Assembly (NCBI GenBank): GCA_951799445.1
Contig: OX637297.1
Span: 7,130,001 to 7,194,000, forward strand
Length of the DNA stretch: 64,000 nucleotides
From: Pseudisothecium myosuroides
Lineage: Eukaryota > Streptophyta > Bryopsida > Hypnales > Lembophyllaceae
Direction: 5' to 3'
Positions within the stretch are counted from its first letter, which is position 1; every line of letters starts with the position of its first letter. The notes beneath the pieces were generated by a model. The model was not told the DNA's origin, did not search any database, and worked only from the letters and a program-made list of their open reading frames with translations. Position numbers and translations under genes: made by a program. This document shows positions 46,621 to 59,959 of the stretch, piece after piece.

Positions 46621-47582
46621 TTTGAAACTAGCAAAATTTCGCTCGCTTCCTACTTTATTTTTTTGCCCTCACTTTAAATTTTTAAGAAATATTATGAATA
46701 TGAACATTTGACTAAAAACCTTGAACCTATTTTGAGATCGCTGACAAGTACAGCAAGGAAGAAAAATATTGTAGAAGTGCATATAATTTAAATGTCCTGA
46801 ACCTCTTCATTGTTTTCCTTACATGCACTTGTATTTATTTTAGGACTCATTAATCTAAAATTCTTCAAAATGCAGGCTGGTTCTAAGGGTTACGTCGTAA
46901 ATTTAAAAAAATGAGTGATGACTTGAATGCGGCCATGGATTTGGAAGTAATGTTAGAGTATTTTCAACTTCTACATTTTATTTATCATAGTCACCCATAG
47001 TCATGGATTGGACTTATTTTAATGGGGAAGATTAAATAGCCAAAATAACCCTTGCATGCATGAGTGTTGTCATGGATGTGATGCCATAAAAATATTTCCA
47101 AGTTGTAGGTTCATTTATTCTTGAAAATTAAATGCAACGCCTATGATTTATTTTCATGGAATGCTATTAAATACAGCAACTACATTTTATGAATTTAGAT
47201 GGGCAAAAATAAATAGCATAACCCTTGCATTCATAAATGTTGTCATGGATGTGATGCTTTAAAAGTATTTTCAAGTTGTGGGCTCATTTTTTTATGAAAA
47301 TGAAATACAACACCTAAATATGATTTATTTTCATGGAGTGCTATTAAATCCAGTGACCACATTTAAAATTTAAGGGTTTAGAGTTTAGGGTTCCAAGAGC
47401 GTTCCTCGGGGTATGGCATTTGAAGTTAGTTTTTTTAGGTTTATAGAATTTAAGGGTAGGGGTTTAAGGAATTAGGGTTTACAGTTCACGGTTTAAGGAT
47501 TTTAGGGTTTAAGATTTAGGATTGAGAATACGGTTTAGGTTATAGGGCACCTAAAGAAGTGGGTTATGTCCCACAAACTCGG
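46621..47582. repeat. AT-rich segment with a 172-bp duplication and TTTAGGG-like words
   Basis: Two units of about 172 bp (47041-47212 and 47213-47370) share TAACCCTTGCAT, GTTGTCATGGATGTGATGC and GATTTATTTTCATGGA. From 47370 to 47560 degenerate TTTAGGGTTTA words accumulate, resembling an eroded telomeric tract. No gene. Confidence 0.6.
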
Positions 47583-50500
47583 TGTCATACGTGTAATCTA
47601 GGCGTATGTATCCTTAACACCAAAAAGATGATAAAATAATGCGAAATATCGTCCCAGGAGATTCTAGTATGTTTCAGCAAGCTAAGGATTATCCGGGTCT
47701 ATTCAAAACAACAAAACCCAAGCAAAACCTCTTTCCCTTCCTATTTCTGACACAAACATCCTCCGGACTCCAATCCGGATCTATCCCTTTCCGGGTTCCG
47801 ATTTGATCCGGATTCCGGGTTTACACTTCTTGAATTTGACTGGTTTTATATTCCCCTGTTTTACCCTCAGGGTGTCCGCATTTGATCTTTAGAGGGGTAG
47901 GAACTCACCACTCATAGACACCTATTTCTCTACACAAAACTTCACACAAAATGATCCTAACCAAATTTTTATTGTAGAATAGAGAAAGTAATAGTCCTCA
48001 CAATTCCCCGGGTAGCTTGCCCGGAAAGTAGGTCACTCAGAACTGCGTCCTTCCACTTTTACTACAACGACAGATTAAGACATTCGGAACTGACAAAGAT
48101 TTGTGCATCTATCTACCATACTAATCCTATGGTTGGCAAACCTTCCGATGAGTGGGGATTTTCCGTTGGCGGTCGCTTATCTCCACTCGGAACCCTCCCT
48201 GGATTCCGGACTCGCATTCGCACCACTCCTTAAAACCAGATCACCATTACGGTAATTTAAATGTACCACGCTCAAGTCCTTACTCATAAGTCCAGCAAAG
48301 CTTCCTCACAAATTTACTCGCTCAAATCAGGTCCAACTATTCTCAACCCGGATTCCCCTTCACCCGTCTTCCCTCACACTTTGACACTCAATAAACAGCT
48401 CAAGAAAACGCACACATAGCCCAAAATCTGAATGTCCACTTAGTGGCTCAGATTAGAGAAAAAGAAGACATGAACATAAACTAATGCACATCAAATGGGC
48501 AAGGATGGAATGAGAGGGCAACAGACTGCCCTCCACTTAAAAACCCAAACAAAAAGCCAAAAAGGGCACACCTGAAATCCAGGTGACCAATCAGAAACTT
48601 ATCCGCATTATCCGGAAAGTTCAAAGTCAACTAGTCCTAAGAATCCGGAATCGGGCCCCACGCACGGAAAATCCGCTCCAGATTCAAAAACTCTAACTAA
48701 CTAAAAACATGCTAACTAATTACTTCCCTCGTTTCGATTTCTTCGCGTTGCTACTCGGCCCTGCAGGCGGTTTCCTGCTCGTTTTCGGTGGAGTGGTCTT
48801 TGTTGCAGCCCAGGTTGGTATCTTCCGTTTGATTGGCGGTGGGTCATCATCCGAAGCCGTCTCATCCCCGGAAGTGAATTCCCCCTTCTCGGACTCCTGG
48901 ATCATCTCCACTCTGGTCTCTCTCTTTGGTGAATCGTCCAGCTGAATTGGTGTTGTATTCTTCTTGGGCGATACCTTCTGCATATGAGGGAAGTTGACTG
49001 GATTGGTCCAAGCCGGGTTTGACAAGGCCCCCATCTGGTGGATTAAATCGCTGCGGACGAATGTTCCGGATGTCAGAACGGTACTCCTTGCTACTACCGG
49101 ATTTGATTGGATACTCCTCGTATGGCCCTCCTTAGTAGCCTTCGTTTGGATCCGGGTCTGGCTGGAAGTCGATTTTGGGAATGGTTGTAGAATGATCCCC
49201 GACCCCGGCTTCTGGGGCGTCTTCAGCAAGTCGAAATTGGGCAGCTCCGAAAAGTTCGTGAAATTTAGGGGCTTGTTTGGGTCGAGGTGCCCCAACAGCT
49301 GCACCATCTCCTTCAGTATTCCTTCCATCCGGGCCTGGAAGTCGACCAAAATAGTCACAGCCTTGGACCCGGATAAGTGGCCCATGCCACTCAGCTGGTT
49401 GTTGAAGAGTCTCGACTTCAACACGGCTTCCGCGGGCTGCTCTACCAACGCTGCCAGGTTGTGGACAAGTTGGAGAGTTTCCGTCTCCTTCTGTCGTGCA
49501 GCTGCGGAATCCGTCTCTGCCCAATTCACCCGACCTAAAAGGTCATCCCTCTCCTTCTCCAAGTTTTTGATCTGCTCGTCCTTTTTACGTAGCAGATCCG
49601 GGCTTGGTCGTCGCCGGATCTCCGTCAAGATATCTTCCGGCTCCACCTTCAACTCCGCAACAATCTCCAGGATCATGTCCGACATGCCGAGTGCATGTGC
49701 TGAGCCTCCTCCATCCATTGCTTTCCGACATTGAAAAAGTCCGATTGCAATTCCGATTCCGGGGGCTGACTTGGCTCTCCTTTTTCCGGGGTCGATTGTT
49801 CCACCCTGGAGTTTGGATCGGTTGACTTCCTTCTCTTCTCCCATTTATCGACCAGCTGCTGCTGCTGCTGTTCTTCCTCATCGTCTTCGTCTTCTTCTTC
49901 TTCCTCTTCCCCCTCAACTAAAGTATCTGGCGGAATTTCGTGCGTGAGACCGTACTTGAGGATCTCCAACCCGGTGTTGTATATTAACACCTCCTCATTA
50001 GTGAGCACCTCCTGTTGATGATACAGGTGGAACAAATATGGGCTGAGGAGACTAGGTTTCCCCTTCCCGATGTGATCCAATAGTTTCTTCATTATGCCCA
50101 CCATAACTTTCCTCCAGTGGACTACTTTATCTTCTAACGCCCCGAAGATAGTGTTGGCCACCGTAACCGTAACCGTAACTCGGGTGGACTTTTTCGGATA
50201 CAAGATCGGAATTAAAAATTCCAGCATCCGTTTCTACCTAGCGTCCTTACAGTCACTCACGGGGTATCTGTCCTTAGTGGTAACCGGGTTACAGAACTTC
50301 CCAATCCCGTACTTCTCTACCCGGGAACCTAATCCGGATCCGTTCTTCTCAAACCCGTATATGTCAGCCCATACATCCGCTGTCCATGCTTCGGGTTGGC
50401 CTCTCAAGGTCAACTCAAACTGATTTGGGACCCCGGAGACGAGTTGCTCCAACATTTCCGGGTCCTTAAAGTTCCAGGGTCGGCGGATCAAACCTAGGCA

Positions 50501-51092
50501 CCCCATCCGGGTCAGATCTATCTCTAATTCCTTCCGGAATGTTGGGTCGGTAGGAATGACCGGCCTTACTATCCAAGCTGTGACTAAGGACCGACGCGCT
50601 ACCGGGTTGCTAGACTCCGCCATTGTTCACCGACACCGACCTAAATCCGGTGCAATCGGCACCAACCTCACCCTTCTCTCTCTGGAGCAATTTCTAGCTC
50701 ACCACTCTTTCCCTCAACTAAGTGCGCAAGATGATCAGCAAAGTGAGAATGAGAAAGATTAGGTCTGACGAAGGTTTAAGTACTAGTCAAGCTGCCGACC
50801 ATTCCCGTCGGCGAACGGAAAGAGGTCCGTTCCCGTAACGGTTCCCTAGGGTTGTAGGTCGGATACCTATTCCGTAGCTCGTTCCATTCCGATTAAACTC
50901 GGATTTAAGATCCGTTCCTTCTCCCGGTAAAACCTGTTTTAACGGATCGGGAACCTCGGAATCTGATTATCCGGTATTCATCTATATCCGGATCCAATTT
51001 CCCAGATCTTACGTCAAATTTTGAAATTTTTGACTAATTCCTACCCTATTTCTAAGCTACATCTCTTCCTTATGAGTTTTCGTGCTCCCACA
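47583..51092 (-). mobile_element. Solo LTR A4, subfamily A, with TSD CTCGG
   Basis: 3,510 bp from TGTCATACGTG (47583) to ...TTTCGTGCTCCCACA (51092). The target-site duplication CTCGG is exact at 47578-47582 and 51093-51097. No internal region. Hairpin at 48514-48533 (loop changed to GTCTGT on the coding strand) and 12-mer at 48060-48071. Confidence 0.9.
48720..50623 (-). pseudogene. LTR-encoded protein type A, copy A4 (one frameshift)
   Basis: ATG at 50623 (MAESSNPVARRSLVTAWIVR). A TAG at 50236-50234 replaces CAG of relatives (DAR*KRM against DARQKRV). A six-base insertion gives VTVTVTVANT. One base is missing near 49690 (CATGCACTCGG against CATGCACTTTGG), which shifts the frame. The rest continues to KKSKRGK, where relatives have TAG and this copy has TAA (48720-48722). 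Under UAR=Gln only the one-base deletion breaks it. Confidence 0.75.
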
Positions 51093-51152
51093 CTCGGAAC
51101 CTGCAATTCTTACTATAAATTCTAAATTCTATTGCTTAAAAAACTTACCCTT

Positions 51153-51193
51153 GGACCCTGGACCCTGGACCCTAAACCCTAAACCCTAAACCC
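51153..51193. repeat. Interstitial telomere-type tract
   Basis: GGACCCT repeats pass into CCCTAAA repeats (three perfect copies). It lies directly after LTR A4. It is too short and internal to be a chromosome end. Confidence 0.8.
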
Positions 51194-52815
51194 ACCACAT
51201 ATGAAATCGCAAGAAACCCGCCAAAAGCGACTTCAAAGAGGTTTTAGGGTTTGACAACAAGACACATGCAAAATAAGAGCAGAATATGTTGCCCAAAACT
51301 TCAAAAATAGGGCCTGCATTGGCGTTCCATGATTGTGCATCATGTGGAAATGAATCAAACAAATCCAACAATATTAAGGAACTGCCACGACGGGAGACTT
51401 TTTTGGAAGGGCATGAATTCACGCTGCCAAGCTTTCTACACCACAAAATTGGGCATCCATTGACTTCAAAGAGTTTTGAAATTTTGTATTTTTGTGCCTT
51501 CCTTCCTACCCAAGCCATCCTCTCTCAAAATTTTTCTTCTCTCCCGGTGACCTTGACGTCGCCAGGTTTCCATCGTAGCGCAAGAAGGCGGCTTTAGTTG
51601 TTCCATTCGCTCTGCTGCTTCGGCATTGCTCAGGCACACCGCATTGCTATCTTGATCTTGAGGAATGATTGTGTCGTTCTCACAATTTCATACAAACCTT
51701 GAAGTCTGTTATGACCTTTTCATATTCAGTGATATCAATTCATAGTAAGCGATTTTGATCTTGGGCTAGTTTGCGTAGTAGCTTGTTTCTCCCGGTGCTT
51801 GTGTATATCCTAAGCGAGCGTATTTCATGTTCTTTGCTTCCAATGTTGCGATAGAAATCAGTGAATTGTAGATGTTAGGTTTCTAACAGTTTCTTGTACA
51901 GAAGTTTGTTATCGAATATCCTCAATGCTGCTTCGCCATTGGGCCCGACTTTTCTGCCGTATATTTCGGGAACACATTGCTTTGAAGAACAGTGTACTTA
52001 TCGTCGGGTCGACGATAACTCCCTTCAAGTGTTTATATCACTATATGTACTCTTGTTTCGACAAGGACTATATGTGGTCTAATTCTTTTTTCGGAATACG
52101 GATTATTCTCGAGTCGAGGATAACTTCATTAGTGTGTTTCTACACACTTTCAATCCTACTACCTTACAAGTAGTTAATCTATTTTATGAAATCTTGAACT
52201 CTAAAACATGATTCAGGATCTATCATTGAGTCGACTATAATGGAGACTACGTTTTCTAGATTTGACCACAAAAGTATTTTGGAGTCTGACCGTATTGACA
52301 AAAATCAGCCTTAGAGTGTAGAGGAAGGAAATTGGAAGTAGCTTATGATACTTAGGACAATAGGAGAGTATATGCTCATCGACGAAACTGGAGACGTTTT
52401 TGTCGTCCAGAGTATTGTCGGCGGTAACTGAACTACCTATAGTCGAGTCGACTATAAGTTTTATAGTCCTACTTTTGTGGTTACTTGGATTAAATCCTGT
52501 TTTATATCAGGATTTATCCTTTCTTTCATGAGGTAGTACAACATTAGTTAGTGAACCTCTTATACTCGAATTGAGTATACTTTCCAAAAATAATATGTGG
52601 ACGTCGAGTTTTGGAGTTGTGTTCTTAAGCGTTGTCTTGTTTGTACTATATTACCTTGAGGGATAAGTGTATTCTCAAATACAAAATAGTAATTGCACTT
52701 CATATTTCTATATTTTTTAGTACTTTATAGAGTTTGTTCCTCTATATGAATAGTTGTATTATGTTATCCTCAAGTTGATGATAAATGTAACTGATGTCTT
52801 CTGCATTATTGCAAA
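51194..52815. promoter_or_regulatory. Leader region of DUF7869-like copy 2 with six palindromes
   Basis: No coding frame is convincing. Six palindromes lie at 51998, 52103, 52221, 52438, 52561 and 52764, the last 32 bp before the ATG at 52816. Each has arms of 8-9 bp around AGT, GGT or AAT. Two are perfect (51998: TTATCGTCG/CGACGATAA; 52438: TATAGTCG/CGACTATA). A GC-richer patch near 51540-51600 may be the promoter or first leader exon. Confidence 0.45.
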
Positions 52816-55800
52816 ATGGATATTCATGGGCCTGAAGAATTTGATAACCCTGTTCCAATTCTTCCTCCGGGTGTCGCTGCTTGTGACAGAATCCCTCGTT
52901 CCTCGTGGAACACAATGGGAGTCACCCTTAGAAACAAAGCGGGAGATGACGTTGCAAATGGAGTTTGTCAAAGCGTGGACGCGGACCTTGTCATTGACAT
53001 GGATGGTCATCCGCTTGGTGACGACCGGGTTGCCGTTTAGATTGCGGAGTCTTTGTATGAGGCGGAGGTCCCATCAGCTTGGATGTGGTCAATGCACTCT
53101 TGGAACATTAAGAGGGTATTTTTGAACAATGCCAGTCTATATGACCATGAGCAAACACAAATATACAATGCGGCTGTATGCGCCTTGAACCGTCGAGTTC
53201 ATGTTGGTGTGCGTTCCTATGAGAGCTCTCGAGGGCGGGTTGAAGTCGATCTTCCTCCAAAAAAAGAATCTCTTCTCACTCTGCAAGCAATCCTTGAAGT
53301 GTTTACAAAATCATGCTGCGAGAATAACTGCCTACAAGGTGATTGCAAGAAACACCTGTACTACTTTCTGTCACACGTACAATGCAGATGTTGTTTTGTG
53401 CCATAAGTATTGCAAAAATGATTGAATGAACATGAAATTCAAAAGCAAGCTTCCTATAGCAAATGCACTTGAATTATTTCAATTTTTTCAGAATTAATTT
53501 AATAGGTGAAACTAAATTTTGAATATATGTCACATATGCAATTTTGGTGGTTTTTAGTACTATCGAGTACCTTTTTTGAAGAGTTACATCATCAAATTTG
53601 GTAGGCTAGCTCTTCTAATAGAAATACACCTTCTCAAGAGAGGGATTTCCAAAAATATTTTCCAAGTGTGTTTTATATTGGCCTAAAGTGTGCTATATTT
53701 AGTTTGAATTTATGTTGAATTAAAAATGGTTTCTTCATTCTAACTTTGATCTTCCTACTTTGTTCTTAGTCGGCAACAATGGCCATTTTAAAAATAAAAT
53801 TTTCAAACTCATTTCCTAATTTTCAAAAATAGAAACGTGAAAGTCTCATTTTCTAGTGTAAACTGTAGCATGTGGCTCAAAATAGTACTTCACGGTATAT
53901 AGAAAGACTCAATAGTACTACTGAAGCTCATAATACCTTCTATTTGCCAGTGTAAATTTTTTTTAATGGCAAATTAAGTATTTCCATTCATTTTTGTCAA
54001 CCAATGATGAACATCACGTGTTTTCAAAATAATAAATTTGAAATCCAATTGACCATTCAAATTTTATATTCCATGCCTTCAATAGTACTGAAGGTGACTC
54101 ATAGTACAAAAAGTACTAAAAGTCCAAAAATGCAAAACGCAACAAATAGTACAAGTGTTTCTTGCAATCACCCTACAGCCTTTTCCCCGCCGGGAAATTC
54201 AAGCCATACGTTCTCAGCTACATGCAAACGATGGATTTTATGCCCGTAAGAAGTGTCTTCTCGAAGTGCATAGGCAGATGCATACAGACAGTGCTGGTAA
54301 GGACTGGGTAACCTTGAAAAGTTTGGAGGTGTGCTCTGCTGCTTGGTAGACTATTCATGGGATTTCAAAGGCTACCTTCTACAGGTACCAGCACATGGGA
54401 AAATTTGGGAAGCAGGCAGAGTCTCACGGGAATTTATGGTCTAAGAAAACCCGTACGCACACTATATAAGCTACTGCCACACTTCGGACGTTGGTTGTGA
54501 GTGAAGCTGACCGAATGCCCCACAAAACAAGGACACTGATTACCGGAGAGAAAGTCTTCGCAATGGTGTTGCCGTCAGCTTTTTGTTGGAGCGACGAGTT
54601 ACCAAAAACCAATGAGGCCAACGCTTCTTTGAATTTGCCTCTTGTTTCTTCTAGTAGCTTGAGTAATATCAGGCGTGCTTCTTTTGCAGAGTATATTGCA
54701 AAGGCTCCTGGGGATAATTTTTCGAGGTGTAATTTGTGCAATCAATATTGACAACTAAGGAGCGCCTGCACACCACTTTCAAGCTCGCAAGACAAGTGGG
54801 GGAGAATTTTGGAAACTCACCTTGTGGGACAGAGGGCCTACAGATAGCTCTATTATGCAAATCACCATATTTCAGAGAAATACCCTGAGAAGATGCTCAC
54901 CATTATCCATGATAAAATGGATCACTCCAAGACCGCTTCTCCACATTTCTCTCACAAGACCAAGGTGACAGATTCTTTCACCAAAATGCCAGTCGCTATT
55001 ATAGGCATGATTGCCCATGGTCATGGTGATGTTTGGTACGCGCATTACGGCCTAGAGACTTTTCCAACAGACTCAAATCACACCATTGAATCCATTACAA
55101 GGTTGTTGCGTGATCTTAAAGGGCCGCCAAAGAATTCATCGCGTCAATTGCCTTCCGTCAAGAAGGACCAATCTACATTAACAAAGGCTGTGTTGGAAGG
55201 CTTGGAGATGTGCTTGGACTCCCTTCTTCCTCCTCCACTAGAGCCAATCCTTGCTCAACCCTGCCCCCTATATTGACTCTGCAGCTCGACAATGCAGCAT
55301 CCGACAATAAGAACCGATGGGTTTTTGCTTTCTGCTCTCTTCTTGTTTCGAAGGGCATTTTCCGAGAGATATACATTAACTTTCTCATTGTTGGGCACAC
55401 TCATGAAGACATCGATGCTCTATTTGGTCGATAGAGCACCATGTTGAAGATGAATAACTACCAGACTATTCCAAGGCTCATGAAATCCTTTATGGACTGT
55501 GAAACCCATCTTGTCATCCCTCACTTCACTGAAGAAGTTCCTGATTTCAAGGGCTTTGTAGAAGGCTATTTGGGCAAAGGTGGAGATTTTTTGGAAGGTC
55601 ATTCTATGGCCCAGCAGTTTAAGTTCTACAAGGATTCGAGTGGATGGCCATTGATGGAGTATAAGCATCTTTGTACTGACAGGAATTGGCTGCTAGAGGG
55701 TGGCAAAGGAATTTGATTGTGGTCTGAGACTGAAGACGGCCATGCCAAGGTGCCTAGCGATGTTCCGCGACCTTTGCCTCCACGTTATACAAGCAAGCTT

Positions 55801-56529
55801 GATGATGTCAAGAAGGGTTTAAATAGTTTTATTGTGCACTGGAGTAATATGGCGGACAACGACCAATCTGGAGAATTCAGGAGGAAGAATGAATCTATAA
55901 GGGGTTATTGGAAAGGTGTGGGAACCGCTCTGGATGCACCTCTTATTGCACGTGAGCTATTGGAGGATGGATTTTGGCCGGCTTCTAGAATCACCAGTGA
56001 GAAGGAAGATACAATGGGAGAAGATGGTGTAGTGCAAGAAGAGTTTGCGCAAGATCCACCCTTTGTAGGGCGAAGGCGTGATCGCCCACAACCTTCGTTT
56101 TGTGTCGCTCGTGATGTATTTGCCAGTTACTTTTTCATCATGCGCCCTCATCGTAGTGATCCAAAGCCGTTTTGGCTTGCCAAAGCGCTAACAAATCCGA
56201 GTCCGGATCCAGGGCATCTTAATTCGATACGGATTCAATATTGGAAGCTGGTTGATAAACATTGTCCTGATCTTAAAACGTATGATGGATGGGACACAAA
56301 AGCAACAAATGTGTGGGTCAAGGACACACCTGTATTGCCGATTTGGTCGAGGACGAGTGTTATCATGACGGCTTTCAAGGCACGTCGGAAAAGGGGTGCT
56401 GATGATCAACCTCAAGTTCTTCTAGATGTCAAAATTCCCAAAGCTCAGTTCGACATTATCAAATCATCAGTGGCGGCAATTTTGGCTAAATCTAAGAACA
56501 ATGCATCTTTGACAGAAGAGGAGGAGTAG
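52816..56529 (+). pseudogene. DUF7869-like gene, copy 2 (decayed, with intron)
   Basis: ATG at 52816 (MDIHGPEEFDNPVPILPPG). Exon 1 ends at 53338 and an 840-bp intron separates it from exon 2 at 54179. The core is recognisable: MIAHGHGDVWYAHYGLE near 55008, LQLDNAASDNKNRWVF near 55277-55325 and VGHTHEDIDALFGR near 55390. UAR codons at 53038 and 54466 fall exactly where copy 1 has CAA (AVQIA and EQATATL). The UAR codons at 54347, 54848 and 55432 (W in copy 1) do not match Gln. TGA near 54749 and 55714, and a frameshift near 55270, show decay whatever the code. It ends ...TEEEE at 56527-56529. Confidence 0.6.
53339..54178 (+). other. Intron in DUF7869-like copy 2, absent from copy 1
   Basis: GT at 53339 (CTACAAG|GTGATTGC) and AG at 54178 (CACCCTACAG|CC). 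Joining restores NNCLQAFPRREIQ, which lines up with NNCVQPFSRDKIR of copy 1, where the two parts are directly joined at about 514. The intron is AT-rich and has no palindromes of the upstream type. Confidence 0.7.
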
Positions 56530-57882
56530 TTTAGATAGTTTGTTATTTTATTATTATTCTTGGTGTTCAAGTAGAATGCACTTTTGCATTTAGATGTATT
56601 TAGATGTATTTAGATGTTTTCAGTTTTATGTTGTACCGTTTGAAGTCGAGAGTATTATCGCCATGTAACCATGTTTGGATTCTATTAATAGTATGTATTA
56701 TTTTATTTTTAATTGCATTCTATGTAATGTGTTTTTGCTTTCCTCCAAATAATGGGTTTTTTTGTTCTAAATAATGCATTATATGTGGAATGTTTGATAA
56801 CACAAGTGTGTATATTATTTATTGTTTCTACACAAGCAAGTATGAGTTTAAAGAAGTGTCCTACTTTCAAACTTGTTGGTCTATTAAATTTTTATATTTA
56901 TAATTTAAAAAAAAAATCTAAATGTTCAAAGCGGGTTCTTACTACTTGGTTAGTTGGTTTAGTATGAGCAAAATATACAAGATAGTATTTTGACATTTTT
57001 GAGCCTCAATTTAATGAACACTTAATTAATTCTAAATATAGAAAGAATTAAAATGAGACCCGAACTTGTCTCAATTTAACAATAAGGCCTTGTGTACAAT
57101 TACTCAAAATTTATTCATTTCTGAATTGACACCTTTAGTCTAAGAAGTCGACATAAATGAATTACAAACTTAAGACCCACTTGAGTTTCAAAGCATTCCT
57201 AAGTGTCTTGTCAAATAAGTCTCAATTAAAGTGTATGGGCATTTCCATATTATTTGGAACATATAGTATGCCCGACATCCACAAGAGAAGGTTCCATTTA
57301 TAATTTAATGTTAAGAATGTTAAGAATTAGTGAAGAGTCTTTCTTGTATTCATGGATTTGCAATTCCATGATCGCTTCAATGTCTTCCATTTTATTTTGT
57401 CTTTGTTCTTATTTTTATGTTTGTCCATTTTCAAGACTAGTTATGTTTGGGGTCTAAGCATGGTCGCTCCTACACAGCAAAGCATCCGTTAGTTTGATAC
57501 AATGTACATGACTAATGACTAGAGGGTCTAACTTTGGTAGTTAGCGATTGTATGCTCACTTCTTCAGAAATATATACTTTGTGCATTTGTTATAGAGCAT
57601 AATCATTATTGTAAGTGTTTAATTTTGGTTTGTTCATCTTAATTTGTAAAATAGCATTTCTTTGGTTTTGGTATGCAAGCAATATTGCAAGGACTCGAAG
57701 AAGACGTCATTGAATTCCTTCCTGGACCTTCCAAAAATATTGATTAGAGTCCAATGAATATGAATTATGCTTTTGAGATTTTTATGTTTCTAAGAAAACA
57801 CTTCTAATTTTCAAATCATTGCTACATTTTTAAGGGTTTCAGAATTGTTAGTTTTTGATCATGTACATGGTGTTCTTTGCAG
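56530..57882. other. AT-rich intergenic segment
   Basis: A TGTATTTAGA word repeats near 56590-56620. A short protein-like stretch near 57680-57733 (GLEEDVIEFLPGPSKNID) could be an exon of the gene proposed next; its borders are unclear. Confidence 0.35.
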
Positions 57883-58065
57883 TCGCTTTTGAAGAGGATA
57901 ACAAATGAATTCCAAAAATTTGAAGATGATTTGTCTAATAATTTGGAAAGACTAATGAATGTTGGAGATGATACTTGGGAGGATTGGATGGAATGGGAAG
58001 TGGCAAGGACCTTCGATTAGTCCAACTGTATGAATTCTTCACTTTAGTGCAAATTGTGCAGTTGA
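57883..58065 (+). CDS. Candidate 3' exon of an unknown gene
   Basis: After an acceptor (TTCTTTGCAG) the frame reads SLLKRITNEFQKFEDDLSNN and LERLMNVGDDTWEDWMEWEV. It reaches TAG at 58018; reading TAG as Gln continues past a second TAG (58045) to TGA at 58063. Helical, acidic, no family recognised. It is isolated in AT-rich DNA, so confidence is low. Confidence 0.35.
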
Positions 58066-59483
58066 TGAACTGGCCTGGTCACGGCACACTTCTATGTGGA
58101 TTGGTCATTGGAAGGGAATGGATTATAATCATACTCTTATATTGTTTTCATAATAAATCTCATATTGATCTATGTTACTGAAGCTGTTATTCTGTGTTTG
58201 GTCATTTCCTTAGAAGAGTTTGATTTCAAAGTTCATTTTTGGCTTTCAACTTTCTTAAAGCACCCTAAGCCCCTCAATGACCATGATTGAAGATTTTGAA
58301 TAGTGAGTGAACGTAAGCACATCCCAAAGTCATACAAATCCTTTGTTTCGTCCATTAATTTTTTGGGAAGATCCTCGTATGAGGTCTTCAACATTTGTAT
58401 GGAGGAAATTTTAAAGACTTTCCTTTGCAAATATTCTGTAATTCAGAGGGTAATCAAAGGTAACCGTTGGAAAAATTACTTTTCAATTTTAGAAGTGCCC
58501 ATTACAAAAATAATTCATTCAAGAAATGAAATGAAAATGATCACAAAATCACTAAGATTAGACCAGAGCATTTTGAACTGGTACACCTTGAATTGTAGCC
58601 AAAATTAGATAATTCAAAATCTTCAATGTATAATTGATTATACAAGGAATTATTCATTTCCAGTTTCATAGTTTATTGTAAAATATTTGTTGACCCAATT
58701 GTTGATCTTATTGTAGGGATGTCATTTATGGATCATTTTTTAAAACTATTGTTTGGAAGTCATCATTAAAATATAGTTCTATGTTGCATTTTGTAATAGG
58801 ACTTCATGATTCTACAATTCTGGAACCACCCCGTTTAAGTTTTACAGGTTCAAATTGTTCTTCTTTTTGGGTAGTTCTATTCAGCTTCTCTAAATTTCCA
58901 AACCCTTTTTTCGGCAATATAGTAGAAATCTTTGTTGTTGTTCATCTCATATTTTTCTAATATTAAAAAATTTATATATTTACTCTTCCAGGCTTCTGGT
59001 ATCTCTTGCCCTTTTTTTGGGAGGGTGCAATAGGAAGAAAATTTCAATTGTGTCATATTACATGTGTAGTCAACGCCCTAAACCCTACCCTAACCCCTAA
59101 GCCCTAGTAAGCCTAAACCTCGTCGCTGCCCTGAAACCTATTGACGAAACACTAATAGACGCCATGAAACATTGATCCTACTGATAGAGGCGGTTCACAT
59201 GTGCATGGGCATGCGTGGGCAACGGACATGCATGGGAGGCATGAGGCATGCCCACCCGTCATGACCTTCATGAACCCTGGCCCCAAAACTGTCCAACTAC
59301 CCGAAAACTCTGCCACCCTGACATTTATCCCGTGGACTTACGGAGGGTTAAAAAAAACAGCTCGTGGATATGGTATTCAAGCAACCAGTGCGAATCACTA
59401 GGTGGCAGAAGGGGCCAGAAGGAGCCAAAACATTGAATAGCCGCAAAAAGTAGGGTGAGTTTTAGTGAACACCAAGTTTGAAT
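58066..59483. other. Intergenic segment with a telomere-like patch
   Basis: Mostly AT-rich with no gene seen. At about 59085-59130 CCCTAAACCCTACCCTAACCCCTAAGCCCTA resembles an eroded telomeric tract. A GC-richer patch (59180-59440) has repeats of the GGCATG type. Confidence 0.4.
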
Positions 59484-59959
59484 GGGTACAAATTAAAAAT
59501 TCTTGTGACTAATAATCCAAATAATATTTTCAACTTCCTCCGAAAAGAAGTAGAACATGCACGTACATAAATCCTTAACATTTTGTATTCGTGGCTATAA
59601 AAGCATAGGGTTTATTTCATTTCCAATTTTTTTTAATTGACAGGGAGATGAAGCCTCAAGAATTTAGAGTACATTTTTAAAAATTAGATTTAATTTGAAT
59701 GAGCTCCTAAATTTGAATGTCATGGAATGTCATGGAGTTCTATATGTCACTAGAGTGTCATCATGGAATGTCATGGATTTTGAATGTCATTTTAAATACA
59801 TGGAATGTCATGGAATGTCATGGATTTGAATGTCATTTGAATGTCATTCTATGTCATGCAATGACATGGATTTTTGTACGTACATGCTTCAATTTTTTTT
59901 GAAGGAAGCTCAAAATTTGATTTTGATTTTTAGTCTACAAGAATTTTCAATTTGTACCC
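59484..59959. mobile_element. MITE-like element with long TIRs
   Basis: GGGTACAAATT at 59484 and its inverse AATTTGTACCC ending at 59959. Similarity between the ends extends over about 90 bp (through ACATGCACGTACATAAATCC on the left and its inverse near 59868-59887 on the right). The interior (59715-59870) is a run of ATGGAATGTCATGGA-type short repeats. No coding capacity. Confidence 0.55.

Noticed and set aside
51153..51193. Chromosome end (telomere)
   Set aside because: Only about three perfect CCCTAAA units, internal and followed by ordinary DNA.
37287..52784. One large element bounded by the two palindrome clusters
   Set aside because: The interior contains unrelated repeats and a solo LTR, no terminal repeats were found, and each cluster sits just before a gene instead.
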